DNA of 64,000 nucleotides from Bacillota bacterium. Lineage in GTDB: Bacteria > Bacillota > Clostridia > Lachnospirales > Lachnospiraceae. Location: NCBI GenBank assembly GCA_023423045.1, contig JAFAGA010000074.1, forward strand, positions 20,486 through 84,485. Direction: 5' to 3'. Shown here piece by piece: positions 25,899-35,401 of the stretch; the stretch's first letter is position 1; the number at the start of each line of letters is the position of its first letter. The notes beneath the pieces were generated by a model. It saw nothing but the letters and a program-made list of their open reading frames with translations. It did no database searches and was not told the origin of the DNA. The translations under genes were made by a program, and so were the position numbers.

Positions 25899-25924
25899 AA
25901 AGCCAACTTTTTCAAGTTGGCTTT
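25899..25924 (+). terminator. intrinsic terminator after the aldo/keto reductase
   Basis: AAAGCCAACTT (25899-25909) pairs perfectly with AAGTTGGCTTT (25914-25924) around TTTC. It lies 18 bases after the stop codon. The palindrome could also stop minus-strand transcripts from the SGNH hydrolase gene. Confidence 0.85.
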
Positions 25925-26053
25925 GGGAGGGAGGAGATTTATGAAAAATTTATGCTAAGTGGTAATAAACGAATGATTTATCTATCTTATATGTTTCAGT
26001 ATAACCCGGATTTATGGAGAAGGTATTAACGTTTCGTGAACATTTTAAAAACA

Positions 26054-26686
26054 TTATAGGAACAGTTTCAGATACTCCTCCGCAATCATCCGATGCCCGA
26101 TTGCACTGGGATGAACCCCGTCCGGTGCCAGCTGCTCACAGGTATATTCCTCCACCTCTGCCTTCGCATAGATTCCGTCCATCGGAATATAATAATCTGC
26201 ATACTCCTTTGCCAGCTTTCTAATCACATGAATCTTGGGATCCAGATCCTCTCTCCAGGATGCCCGGTCTGGAAGGGAATTCAGCAGGAAGGGCTCGATC
26301 ATAATCAGCTTGCAATCCGGCAAGTCCCTGTGAATCTTCGTTAACAGCTCCCGATATGTTCTTTCAAATTCCTCACTATCCGTAGGATCATTGCTGTCAT
26401 ATCTTCTCCAAGTGTCATTCACTCCGATAAGGATCGACAAATAATCCGGCTTTATCGAACAAAAATCCTCCTCGTAGCGATCCATCAAATCCTTTACCCG
26501 ATTCCCGCTGATTCCCTTATTAATAAAGTTTACCTTTGCCTCCGGAAATAAGGTCCGATACAGCCTGGCTATGATATTGGCATATCCGTCCCCCAGGGAT
26601 GTCATATCACTGCGGTCTCTTCCGCAATCCGTGATGCTGTCTCCTTGAAATAATACAATTTGTCCGTCCTGGAATCTTTTCTTCAT
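26054..26686 (-). CDS. SGNH/GDSL-family hydrolase
   Basis: About 210 residues with all four SGNH blocks: GDSITDCGR (nucleophile Ser), GISGNRV, GVND and DGVHPS (Asp and His). No signal peptide, so it is probably a cytoplasmic esterase such as a carbohydrate deacetylase; the substrate is unknown. I start at the ATG at 26686, six bases after GGAG. A longer frame upstream would translate the intergenic hairpin repeats and is rejected. Confidence 0.9.
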   Translation of the reverse strand: MKKRFQDGQIVLFQGDSITDCGRDRSDMTSLGDGYANIIARLYRTLFPEAKVNFINKGISGNRVKDLMDRYEEDFCSIKPDYLSILIGVNDTWRRYDSNDPTDSEEFERTYRELLTKIHRDLPDCKLIMIEPFLLNSLPDRASWREDLDPKIHVIRKLAKEYADYYIPMDGIYAKAEVEEYTCEQLAPDGVHPSAIGHRMIAEEYLKLFL

Positions 26687-26759
26687 TCTGTTCTCCATTC
26701 CTGCGTGAATTATAACGCATCCTATTTTTATAAAACGTGCTTTTGCACCTTTCATTAAT

Positions 26760-26865
26760 ATTGCAGGAACACGAACTTTGTTCCTGTAATACAAGGTATG
26801 AGAAAATCTTACCTGTATCATACTCTCCGATTACAGGAACATGAACTTTGTTCCTGTAATATTAA
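26760..26865. repeat. two further copies of the dispersed hairpin repeat
   Basis: GCAGGAAC-N9-GTTCCTG (26763-26778) and ATTACAGGAAC-N9-GTTCCTGTAAT (26830-26860) share nearly the same loop (A[CT]GAACTTT). The second matches the unit at 12140-12170. They lie upstream of the SGNH gene and of the ABC-F gene. The rest of the interval to 27127 holds a third related segment (TCCCGTCACAGG at 26985) and the imperfect hairpin at 27058-27088. Confidence 0.8.
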
Positions 26866-27127
26866 TTATAGCAATCAGCCCTGCTAAGTCAATCTAAAAA
26901 GCTGTCCGATGGATTTTTCCCAAATCCGCACAGTTTTCTCTTGCAAAATCATAAATATACGATACAATAGAAATGGCGATTATATCCCGTCACAGGCTGC
27001 GGAAGGCGCAAAGCATGTTTTTATATCCACGATCCGCAGCATAAAATCAGCGCTCTTTATCAGAAGTTAAAAGCGACTTTTGATAACCTATATAACTACA
27101 GTAAAGGATGTTACCAGGAGGTTAATT

Positions 27128-28768
27128 ATGATACAAGCAAGCAATATTACTCTGAGAATAGGAAAGCGTGCATTGTTCGAGGATGTAAACATTAAGTTTA
27201 CCGAGGGCAACTGCTACGGACTGATCGGTGCCAACGGTGCCGGCAAATCCACCTTTCTTAAGATACTGAACGGGCAAATTGAGCCCAGCAAGGGTGAGGT
27301 GGTTATCACTCCGGGACAGAGATTGTCCTTCCTTCAGCAGGATCACTTCAAATATGATGCTTATCAGGTTCTTGATACCGTAATCATGGGCAACAAGCGT
27401 CTCTATGAGATTATGAAGGAAAAGGAAGTCATCTATGCCAAGGAAGACTTCACCGAAGAAGACGGAATCCGTGCCAGCGAGCTGGAAGGTGAATTTGCAG
27501 CAATGGACGGCTGGGAGGCGGAAGCCAATGCCGCATCTCTACTGAACGGTCTGGGTATCGAAACCGAGCTTCATTACAAGCAGATGAGCGAACTAAATGG
27601 CGGTGAGAAGGTGAAGGTGCTTCTTGCCCAGGCACTCTTTGGCAATCCTGATATTCTGCTTCTCGACGAGCCTACCAACCATTTGGATCTGGAAGCGATC
27701 CGTTGGCTGGAGGAGTTTTTGATTAACTTTGAGAATACTGTTATCGTGGTATCCCATGACCGTTATTTCTTAAATAAGGTATGCACTCATATCGCGGACA
27801 TCGACTATGCCAAGATACAGCTCTATTCCGGTAACTATGACTTCTGGTATGAGTCCAGCCAGCTGATGGTGAAGCAGATGAAGGAAGCCAACAAGAAGAA
27901 GGAAGAGAAAATCAAGGAACTGCAGGAATTTATCCAGCGCTTCAGTGCCAATGCCTCCAAATCCAAGCAGGCTACCTCCAGAAAGAAAGCCCTTGAGAAA
28001 ATTGAGCTGGATGATATCCGTCCTTCCAGCAGAAAGTACCCTTATATTGATTTTCGTCCCAGCCGTGAAATCGGCAATGAGGTTCTTAGTGTTGAGAATC
28101 TGTCTAAAACCGTGGACGGTGTTAAGGTATTGGATAAGATCTCCTTCATCGTAGGCAGGGATGACAAGATCGCATTTGTTGGACCTAACACCCAGGCAAC
28201 CACTCTTTTGTTCAAAATTCTCGCAGGAGAAGAAGAACCGGATGAGGGAACCTACAAATGGGGTGTTACCACCAATGTATCCTATTTCCCCAAGGATAAT
28301 ACAAAGCTCTTCTCCGGTGATGAAACCATCGTCGATTTCCTGATGCCCTTCTCTCCGGAAAAGGATGTTACCTACGTGCGCGGCTTCATGGGAAGAATGC
28401 TCTTTGCCGGTGAAGAAGGCTCCAAGAAAGTAAACGTTCTCTCCGGTGGTGAGCGTGTGCGTGTTCTCCTGTCCAAGATGATGATTGCCGGAGCAAATAT
28501 TCTGATTCTGGATGAGCCCACCAACCATCTGGATATGGAATCCATCACCGCCCTGAACAACGGCTTGATTAAATTCCCCGGGGTTGCCCTGTTCACCTCT
28601 CCGGACCATCAGTTCATCCAGACCACGGCAAACCGTATTATGGAGATCTATAACGGACACCTGATTGACAAGATCACCACCTATGATGAGTATCTTGACA
28701 GCGACGAACAGGCCAGAAAGAGACAGATCAGCATGTTTGATGCCGAAGATGAACTCAGCCAGGAATAA
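27128..28768 (+). CDS. ABC-F family ATPase with degenerate second site
   Basis: A soluble twin-ATPase of the ABC-F group, which acts on ribosomes (translation factor or antibiotic protection). NBD1 is intact: GANGAGKST, LNGGEKVKVLLAQ, LLLDEPTNHLD, SHDRYF. In NBD2 the signature (LSGGERVRVLLSK) and Walker B (LILDEPTNHLD) are intact. Its P-loop, however, reads GPNTQATT without the Lys, and the switch-His motif reads SPDHQF instead of SHD-x-x-F. The linker is charged and helical (KEANKKKEEKIKELQEF). Start at 27128, six bases after AGGAGG; about 546 residues. It looks closest to the YkpA/YbiT branch from memory. Confidence 0.9.
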   Translation: MIQASNITLRIGKRALFEDVNIKFTEGNCYGLIGANGAGKSTFLKILNGQIEPSKGEVVITPGQRLSFLQQDHFKYDAYQVLDTVIMGNKRLYEIMKEKEVIYAKEDFTEEDGIRASELEGEFAAMDGWEAEANAASLLNGLGIETELHYKQMSELNGGEKVKVLLAQALFGNPDILLLDEPTNHLDLEAIRWLEEFLINFENTVIVVSHDRYFLNKVCTHIADIDYAKIQLYSGNYDFWYESSQLMVKQMKEANKKKEEKIKELQEFIQRFSANASKSKQATSRKKALEKIELDDIRPSSRKYPYIDFRPSREIGNEVLSVENLSKTVDGVKVLDKISFIVGRDDKIAFVGPNTQATTLLFKILAGEEEPDEGTYKWGVTTNVSYFPKDNTKLFSGDETIVDFLMPFSPEKDVTYVRGFMGRMLFAGEEGSKKVNVLSGGERVRVLLSKMMIAGANILILDEPTNHLDMESITALNNGLIKFPGVALFTSPDHQFIQTTANRIMEIYNGHLIDKITTYDEYLDSDEQARKRQISMFDAEDELSQE

Positions 28769-28790
28769 TTTCATACAGAATAATTTATAA

Positions 28791-28840
28791 AAACTGCGTA
28801 TGCCCCAGATTTCCAATCCCGGGGCATACGCAGTTTTTTA
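28791..28840 (+). terminator. intrinsic terminator after the ABC-F gene
   Basis: AAACTGCGTATGCCCC (28791-28806) pairs perfectly with GGGGCATACGCAGTTT (28821-28836), then TTTTA. A 16-bp perfect stem. Confidence 0.95.
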
Positions 28841-28909
28841 TTATCCTGCAACATGAACAAGCGAAGCGGAATACACTATTGTGAGTATATAAATATAGGA
28901 GAATTTACT

Positions 28910-29725
28910 GTGCCCTTTAAAGACAATGCCATCACCGCGCTTCAACGGCCGGATTATCTTCCTATAATCAAGAACAGCGAAAAATATTATGGAGGAAGCC
29001 AGATGTGGTTTTTGACAGACCATCGGTATAGCAGAGATTATGTTCTTCATAACTATGGCTGCAAAACCATTGCCATCGCAGATCTTTTCCTGTATCTCGC
29101 ATTGCAGAACAAAACACTCCAAACTCCCATTACTGCTTTAGCACTCAAGAAGCAGAATGAGATCAACTATATAGATTATATTTCCTATGTCCATACAATT
29201 TACAGAACCTATGCCAAAAATAAGCCGCCGATGTCCATATCAGGCCCTTCCATCGCCCGCTCCGTCACCTCCTATTCCAAAGCTTACGGTCTCGGATTAA
29301 AAGCCTTCTGGCAATGGAAACTCAGTTATTATGATATGCTTGACCGAATTGAAGAGATGCTGGGCAAGGATATTCCCGTCATTCTTTCCATCGGTCCGAA
29401 CACTCCGAAGCTCTGGGGCAGGAAGGGAATCCCCTTCTATGAGCTGAAAGAAATTGATTACCGGGAACCAGGAAGCGACGCCGGGAAGCCACGGGAAGAA
29501 GTCTCCAAGCCCTACTATTACAACCCAGTAAAGCAGAATGTCAACAGACATTATATTACCGTTACCGCATTGATCAAGGATGAGGTGACCGGCCGGATTA
29601 TGCTGCGCATCTCCTCCCGTGGCCGGCAATACTACATCAACTATGAAGAGTACCGGGATTATATTGAAACCTGGGGAGGAACCTTCACCTCCAGCCTGGT
29701 ATTAATCAAAAAGGAATATTATTAA
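28910..29725 (+). CDS. cysteine-peptidase-like (C39 fold) orphan protein
   Basis: About 271 residues with the layout of C39-like papain-fold proteins. A Cys sits at the start of a hydrophobic helix (NYGCKTIAIADLFLYLAL), a His follows in NRHYITVTALI, and a polar segment comes after a strand (RISSRGRQYYINYEEYRDYI). No signal peptide or partner gene. I start at GTG 28910, seven bases after AGGAGA; an ATG at 28853 has no ribosome site and lies just after the previous terminator. The function is unknown and the fold assignment is inferred from motif order only. Confidence 0.6.
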   Translation: MPFKDNAITALQRPDYLPIIKNSEKYYGGSQMWFLTDHRYSRDYVLHNYGCKTIAIADLFLYLALQNKTLQTPITALALKKQNEINYIDYISYVHTIYRTYAKNKPPMSISGPSIARSVTSYSKAYGLGLKAFWQWKLSYYDMLDRIEEMLGKDIPVILSIGPNTPKLWGRKGIPFYELKEIDYREPGSDAGKPREEVSKPYYYNPVKQNVNRHYITVTALIKDEVTGRIMLRISSRGRQYYINYEEYRDYIETWGGTFTSSLVLIKKEYY

Positions 29726-29731
29726 GTTATG

Positions 29732-31000
29732 TTATTCTTCTGCCGGCTTACGCTCCTTAAAGCGAGAAATAACCACCATCGCCATCAGATACAAAATAAT
29801 GCTTAAGACAAAGGGGAGTCTTCGGTCAATACTGGAAAGCAATCCTACCACATACCCAAAAGGTGAGGAAAAGCCAATCATGAAAGCGGTCAGCAATGCC
29901 ACGATACGTGCCCGTTCCGCCGGGTCCACACTCATCGCCTGTATAACATCCTTACGGGGCATCACCAGGGCATTGGCTATGGCCTCCAACAGAGTGAACA
30001 GGGCTACCGGCAAAATATTGCCAATCGGGCTGAAGATAAGCAGTATCTGGCAGAGTATATAGATCACCAATCCTGCCTGCATCGGAATTTTGAGGCTTAA
30101 GCGCTCCAGCCGGTGCTGAATCACAAACATGAATATAATCATCACGATGGCACGCAGAATAGGAAAGAATGCCAGATATTGTTCAGGAATACCCAATCTC
30201 AAATTGACATAAAGGCCAAAAAAGTTGCTGTTTATCATGCCTGTTATGTAGACGATCATCATGATTGCCAAGGTTTGTACTGTCGCCTTGTTACGGAAGA
30301 TGCGGGGCACCAGCTCCTTATATTCCAACATCAATTTCCATACCGGCACACCCTTCGTGGCTTCCCTGCGTATCATTCCCTGCTTTGTTTCCTTCGTATA
30401 CCGCATGGTAATATAAAATTTAAAAAGCATGGATATGCTGAAGGAGAGATAGACTACTCTTATCACCGGCACCAGCGAGAAGCGGCCGATCAGCAAGCCG
30501 GATATGGGAGCAAAGAATACTGCAACCAACCCTCCGATGGTAATCCAGTTAAAGATATTTAAGATATCCTTTTCCTTGGAATCCTCAATAAACAGGCAAT
30601 ACCAGGCAGTCTGATTAATCTGCTCAAAGCTGTTCATCAGCACCGCAATCAGGAAATACCAAAAATTCTGGGAGATAGCCCATATAAAACAGGCGACGCT
30701 CCAGCCAAAGAAATCTCCCAGCATAGTGGTGTTACGCCGTCCCAGTTTGTCAGTAATAATTCCTCCGAAAAAGGAAAAAGCCACCTGTACTACCATGGCG
30801 ATAGAGAGAATCAGCCCAATCTGCACGTCGGTAACTCCCATTGCCACCATGTACAGTGTGGTGAATGGGGCGAGCAGATTGTAGGGAATACCCCACAAGG
30901 GCTCAATCAGGATCAGGGGCTTTGCATTCCCTTCCAAAGTAAACAGCAGGTCAAATAACGGGTGAGAACGAAGTGTCCTCACCCACTTGTTTCTTTTCAT
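29732..31000 (-). CDS. major facilitator superfamily transporter
   Basis: 422 residues, about twelve transmembrane segments, with the MFS loop-2/3 motif as GGIITDKLGRRNT near residue 80. No substrate can be read from the sequence; drug or sugar efflux are both possible. It converges with the cysteine-peptidase-like gene (stops six bases apart) with no terminator between. It ends in a short charged tail (RFKERKPAEE). Confidence 0.85.
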   Translation of the reverse strand: MKRNKWVRTLRSHPLFDLLFTLEGNAKPLILIEPLWGIPYNLLAPFTTLYMVAMGVTDVQIGLILSIAMVVQVAFSFFGGIITDKLGRRNTTMLGDFFGWSVACFIWAISQNFWYFLIAVLMNSFEQINQTAWYCLFIEDSKEKDILNIFNWITIGGLVAVFFAPISGLLIGRFSLVPVIRVVYLSFSISMLFKFYITMRYTKETKQGMIRREATKGVPVWKLMLEYKELVPRIFRNKATVQTLAIMMIVYITGMINSNFFGLYVNLRLGIPEQYLAFFPILRAIVMIIFMFVIQHRLERLSLKIPMQAGLVIYILCQILLIFSPIGNILPVALFTLLEAIANALVMPRKDVIQAMSVDPAERARIVALLTAFMIGFSSPFGYVVGLLSSIDRRLPFVLSIILYLMAMVVISRFKERKPAEE

Positions 31001-31143
31001 TATACCTTGATACCTCCAATAGTTTGCATATGCGTGTTTTTCTTCTGTCTTCGATATTATAGTATAAGCTTATCCAAAGGTAAAGCTTTTTCGCAAATTC
31101 TCCCTATCGGATGGTAACATTCCGTTCTGTTCAGAAGATGTCT

Positions 31144-32289
31144 TTATACAGAAGTCGGATGCCTTTCTTGGGTCTCCTCCTGCTTTGGAAGATATCCTTC
31201 TAATTTCTTCATGCATTCCTGATATATCTGCGTCGTTCGGATTGCCTCATATCTGGTATCCATAGTAGTCGCCTGGTACATCACCTGCAGCAAATTCAAT
31301 TCCTGCTCCTCTTGTCCGCTCTCCTTCTTACCGGGCATTTTTTGCTCATAATATTCAGCAAAGAATACCTGCGAACCATACCGTTTTCGGGAGGGTCCGA
31401 AGCATTCGATCATCCAGTCAATATAACGCTCAAAAGCTGCCAGTGCTTGATCAAACTCCTTTCGCAGAAGGTAAACTTCCACAAGCATATCCAGTCCCTG
31501 ATTCAGCCCGGAACCAAGACAATCAGATATGATGCATACCGCTTGGGCAAGCTTGAGTGCCCGGTCATAATCCTGTTTCTTTAATACAATATTATAAATT
31601 GTTCTGAGATCGGTGGTCATATTATGCCAATCTGCCATAAGATTCTCTTCCGCCGCATAAAACGCTCGGTCATATTCCTGCTTCAGCAGATAGAGACTGG
31701 GCAGAATATGACTGGAGTTCCATTCCTGAGGCAGCTTCATTTGTTCAAAGATAGCCTCCGCCTCATCCAGTCTTCCGCTTCCCATATAGCCGGACGCAAC
31801 ACCGGTTTTTGCCGCATTGCTGATATAATAGTCCTCCGAGTGCATCAGTTCCTCTAACATACCGACTGCCTTGTCCCCGCAGCTTCGTACTATCTGAAGC
31901 TCCTCACCCTGCACTCCTGCCAATTGTCTCAGTGCGAACAGACAAAATGCCGCCTCCAGGTGAAACCGCTGGGAGTTGGGATATTGCACCAGAAGCTTAT
32001 CGGTATACTTTATTCCTTCCTCCAGCCCCTGTTCCTTTGTCCTGTTTCTTATCTCTCCCAAAAACCCCTGGATTTCCTCTTCGGAAAGCTCACTCTGGAA
32101 AGCCAGCAGCGTATCGATGGAGATATGGAATAATCTAGCCAGCGGTGCCAGTAATGTGATATCCGGCATGGATACATTGGTTTCCCATTTACTGACAGCC
32201 GGTACGGATACCCCCAGCTTTTCCGCCAGCTGCTCCTGAGTCATATTCATTTCTTTTCTATGGGTAAAGATTACCTTTCCAATATTCAT
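31144..32289 (-). CDS. XRE-type regulator with helical-repeat sensor region
   Basis: 381 residues. An N-terminal Cro/C1 helix-turn-helix (MTQEQLAEKLGVSVPAVSKW) is followed by about 300 residues of helical, TPR-like composition (for example DEAEAIFEQMKLPQEW and DRALKLAQAVCI). Proteins of this build often sense peptides or other proteins; no peptide gene is evident beside it. GGAGG is seven bases before the ATG. It stands alone between the MFS transporter and thrS. Confidence 0.82.
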   Translation of the reverse strand: MNIGKVIFTHRKEMNMTQEQLAEKLGVSVPAVSKWETNVSMPDITLLAPLARLFHISIDTLLAFQSELSEEEIQGFLGEIRNRTKEQGLEEGIKYTDKLLVQYPNSQRFHLEAAFCLFALRQLAGVQGEELQIVRSCGDKAVGMLEELMHSEDYYISNAAKTGVASGYMGSGRLDEAEAIFEQMKLPQEWNSSHILPSLYLLKQEYDRAFYAAEENLMADWHNMTTDLRTIYNIVLKKQDYDRALKLAQAVCIISDCLGSGLNQGLDMLVEVYLLRKEFDQALAAFERYIDWMIECFGPSRKRYGSQVFFAEYYEQKMPGKKESGQEEQELNLLQVMYQATTMDTRYEAIRTTQIYQECMKKLEGYLPKQEETQERHPTSV

Positions 32290-32428
32290 TCTTTTTCCTC
32301 CAAATATGAATTAGGCCTATGACTAAATTATAGACAATCCACACATCCTGTGCAATGGATGCCCTGTTAAATAAATAGAAGAAAAATTTAACCGTCAATT
32401 AATATTGCCTGAAATCACCCTCAGTACC

Positions 32429-34306
32429 TTATAAGGTTTCAATGAAAGCTTCCAGCAAAAGCATTCCCATATCCTTCTGTTCCCTGCTGCGGACAGAGAT
32501 ACTCCCGCTTTCTTCCTCCTTCTGTCCGAGGATGATCATATAGGGCACCTTCTCCAGCTGTGCTTCCCTGATCTTAAAGCCTATCTTTTCATCCCTCCGA
32601 TCCATCTCACAGCGAATTCCCTGTGCCTTAAGCCGGTCCAGCACCTCTTCTGCATAGCCGAGAAACTTCTCCGAGATGGGCAGAACCTTAACCTGGACCG
32701 GCGCCAGCCAGAAAGGAAATCTGCCGGCATAATGCTCAATCAGAATCCCGATAAAACGCTCCAGTGAGCCGAATACCACTCTGTGTATCATGATGGGCCG
32801 GTGCCGGTTGCCATCGGCTCCGATATATTCGATTTCAAAGCGCTGCGGGAGCTGGAAATCCAATTGTATCGTGCCGCACTGCCAGGATCTCCCGATGGAA
32901 TCCTCCAGGTGGAAATCAATCTTGGGGCCATAGAAGGCTCCATCCCCTTCGTTGACGACATAATCCAGCTTCAATTGCCGGAGTGCCTCCTCAAGGGCAT
33001 GAGTCGCCAATTCCCAGTCCTTATCGCTGCCGATGCTGTTCTCGGGCCGGGTGGACAGCTCCACGTGGTAGCGGAAGCCAAATGCCTCATAGAATTCATG
33101 GATCAGCCTGGCAACCTTCTTGATTTCATCAATGACCTGATCCGGTGTCATAAAGATATGGGCATCATCCTGGGTAAGGCAGCGGACGCGCATGAGTCCG
33201 TGCAACGTGCCTGATTTCTCATGCCGGTGTACCAATCCCAGCTCCGCGATTCTCATCGGCAGCTCCCGGTAGGAATGAGGCTCCGATTTATATACCAGCA
33301 TTCCTCCAGGACAGTTCATCGGCTTAATGGCATAGTCTTCTTCATCGATTTTCGTTGTATACATATTGTCACGGTAATGCTCCCAGTGACCGGATGTCTC
33401 CCAGAGACCACGGTTTAGCATCATGGGGGTGGATATCTCCACATATCCTTCCCGTTCATGGATCTTTCTCCAATAATCAATCAGCAGATTCTTAAGCACG
33501 CTTCCCTTCGGCAGAAAGAAGGGAAATCCCGGCCCTTCCTCCATTAGAGTGAACAGCCCCAGCTCCTTTCCAAGCTTTCTATGATCCCTCTTCGCCGCCT
33601 CCTCCAGCATTGTAAGATGGGCCTCCAGATCCAAGCCCTTAGGATAAGCCGTTCCATAGATTCTCGTCAACATCTTATTCTTCTCATCGCCCCGCCAATA
33701 GGCGCCGGCTACTGAGGTAAGCTTAAAAGCCTTGATCTGCCGCGTATTCATTAGATGGGGTCCCGCGCAAAGGTCCATGAATTCTCCCTGCCGGTAGAAG
33801 CTGATCTCTTCCTGCTCCGGCAATTCCCGGATCAGTTCTACCTTATAAGGTTCAGCTTTGGAGCTCATATAGGCAATGGCATCCTCCCTTGTCATGGTGA
33901 GACGCTCAATCTCCAATTCCTCCCTCACAATTTCCTTCATTACCGACTCGACCTGCACCATATCATCAGCGGTGAAGGAAGCCTCAAACTCAATGTCATA
34001 ATAGAAGCCCTCTTTAATTGCCGGACCGATAGCAAGTTTGGCACCGGGATAAAGGCGCTTTACCGCCTGAGCCAATATATGGGCGGCCGTATGGCGAAAG
34101 GCCGCTCTTCCCTCTTCCTCTTCAAAGGTGAGTATCTCCAGGGAGCAGTCCTCCCTGATTTCATAACGAAGGTCAACTCCCACGCCGTTCACCTTTCCTG
34201 CGCAGGCTGCTCTTTGCAGCGACGGGCTGATATCCCCTGCCGCTTTCATTACCGTCACCGGCTTCCGGTATTCTCTTGCCGTGCCATCCTTTAATAAAAT
34301 CCTCAT
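32429..34306 (-). CDS. thrS: threonyl-tRNA synthetase
   Basis: 625 residues with the standard order. First an N-terminal TGS-like segment, then the editing/SAD domain (FRHTAAHILAQAVKRLYPG, with FYYD). The class II core comes next, with PMNCPGGM, FRYHVELSTR and HRVVFGSLERF (motif 3). The C-terminal anticodon-binding domain begins about residue 520 (VKVLPISEKF). It charges tRNA-Thr in the cytoplasm. AGGAGA precedes the ATG. Expression should be set by the T-box leader directly upstream. Confidence 0.96.
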   Translation of the reverse strand: MRILLKDGTAREYRKPVTVMKAAGDISPSLQRAACAGKVNGVGVDLRYEIREDCSLEILTFEEEEGRAAFRHTAAHILAQAVKRLYPGAKLAIGPAIKEGFYYDIEFEASFTADDMVQVESVMKEIVREELEIERLTMTREDAIAYMSSKAEPYKVELIRELPEQEEISFYRQGEFMDLCAGPHLMNTRQIKAFKLTSVAGAYWRGDEKNKMLTRIYGTAYPKGLDLEAHLTMLEEAAKRDHRKLGKELGLFTLMEEGPGFPFFLPKGSVLKNLLIDYWRKIHEREGYVEISTPMMLNRGLWETSGHWEHYRDNMYTTKIDEEDYAIKPMNCPGGMLVYKSEPHSYRELPMRIAELGLVHRHEKSGTLHGLMRVRCLTQDDAHIFMTPDQVIDEIKKVARLIHEFYEAFGFRYHVELSTRPENSIGSDKDWELATHALEEALRQLKLDYVVNEGDGAFYGPKIDFHLEDSIGRSWQCGTIQLDFQLPQRFEIEYIGADGNRHRPIMIHRVVFGSLERFIGILIEHYAGRFPFWLAPVQVKVLPISEKFLGYAEEVLDRLKAQGIRCEMDRRDEKIGFKIREAQLEKVPYMIILGQKEEESGSISVRSREQKDMGMLLLEAFIETL

Positions 34307-34410
34307 ATACTACATCTCCTATCTCATTGTTGCTGATTTTACTCTGCTTCACTGGAGCTGACTCTTGAGACAAGCAGGTATAATCGCCTCCGGGAATATT
34401 GTAATATAAG

Positions 34411-34697
34411 AAAAGCACCCTAAAGCAAATGGCATAGCGCCATCCGCTTAAGGGTGCAAACATTGTCAGCAATGCCAACTATTCATGAAATGCACGGTTC
34501 CACCTTAACTTTTCACTTTCGGATTCCAACAAATCCTATTCTTTAACGCAGACATACGGTAACACTTAATCTAATTTCAGCATTACGGCTCCGGAACGGT
34601 TTTCACAGAAGCTTAACATAAAGAACTTCCACCGACTGTTCTTCTCTCTGGATGTGCTGCAGCTGCTACTCTTTCCTTCATAGCTTTTCTTATATTA
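34411..34697 (-). ncRNA. T-box leader of thrS
   Basis: Read on the minus strand, the leader has a Stem I region with an AGAGAG-GGTGGAA block (about 34630-34665) and the T-box AAGGTGGAACCGTGC (34507-34493), whose TGGAACC is the tRNA-acceptor-pairing bulge. It ends in a terminator: GCACCC...GGGTGC stem (34457-34415) then TTTTCTTAT. Uncharged tRNA-Thr should favour antitermination. An ACC (Thr) triplet at 34600-34598 is a candidate specifier codon; another lies near 34552. I could not fold it to decide. Confidence 0.88.
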
Positions 34698-34703
34698 AAA
34701 CCC

Positions 34704-34731
34704 ATTTTACTCCAAAGAAGGAAAATGTCAA
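34704..34731 (-). promoter_or_regulatory. sigma-A promoter of the thrS T-box transcript
   Basis: TTGACA (34731-34726), a 16-base spacer and TAAAAT (34709-34704) on the minus strand, placing the transcript start near 34697, at the beginning of the T-box leader. Confidence 0.7.
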
Positions 34732-34774
34732 GGAGAAAATTCATTATTTAATCCTATTCATCCTATTTCAACTT

Positions 34775-35401
34775 TCAACGCTGTAGATTCAGATCCCTTG
34801 TCTTCAGGCCGTTGGACTTTGCAGCCTGCCTCCAGCCCATCTCACCGGCCAGCTTATAAAGGAAACGCGGAAACCCAGGTTGTGTATATATATTCTCGGA
34901 GCCTTCTCCTCTAAGAATATGCTCCGCTAAGGATTCCAGAGCCAGCGATATCCTCTTTTTCGGACCTTTCCCATGGGGTATGCCATGAATTGCGGCAATC
35001 ATTCCTCCGCAGCCTATCCCGATTCCCTGCCCCCAGGTTAATCCGGCCTTTACACACCAATTCTTTAGCATCTGCAGCTCATGTTGATTCTGACATCCTT
35101 CATAGAAACCGCAGTTTACGATGGCATAGACTCTGAGTCCTGGCTTTTGTCCCTTCACCAGCTCCTCCCACTTGGAGAGGCAATGAAGTAAATGGGCAGG
35201 AATGCCGTCTACATACAACGGAAAAGCGAATATCACCGCATCCTGATGAAGGAGCGTTTCCATCTCTTTTAGCTGCCCCGTCCTCATAATATATTCTGAT
35301 ACGGCACTCTCCTTTAATAAAGGCTTCAGCTCCTCCAGGAGATATCCTGAGGCACTGTCCTTTGCCTTAGGGCTTGCGTTGATTAGTGCAATCTTTAACA
35401 T
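34775..35401 (-). CDS. flavodoxin-like NAD(P)H-dependent oxidoreductase
   Basis: 208 residues. The N-terminus MLKIALINASPKAKDSASGY matches the flavodoxin-fold phosphate loop (NxSPRxxxS) that binds FMN, and FAFPLYVDGIPAHL is the usual second flavin loop. The start overlaps the stop codon of the upstream gene, so the two are translationally coupled and probably form a functional pair. Electron donor and substrate unknown. Confidence 0.75.
   Translation of the reverse strand: MLKIALINASPKAKDSASGYLLEELKPLLKESAVSEYIMRTGQLKEMETLLHQDAVIFAFPLYVDGIPAHLLHCLSKWEELVKGQKPGLRVYAIVNCGFYEGCQNQHELQMLKNWCVKAGLTWGQGIGIGCGGMIAAIHGIPHGKGPKKRISLALESLAEHILRGEGSENIYTQPGFPRFLYKLAGEMGWRQAAKSNGLKTRDLNLQR

Noticed and set aside
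26687..26821. N-terminal extension of the SGNH hydrolase
   Set aside because: It would translate the intergenic hairpin repeats. A proper ribosome site and family-like start lie at 26686.
27770..28816. 348-residue reading frame antisense to the ABC-F gene
   Set aside because: It is the mirror of a strongly conserved coding sequence and runs through that gene's terminator.
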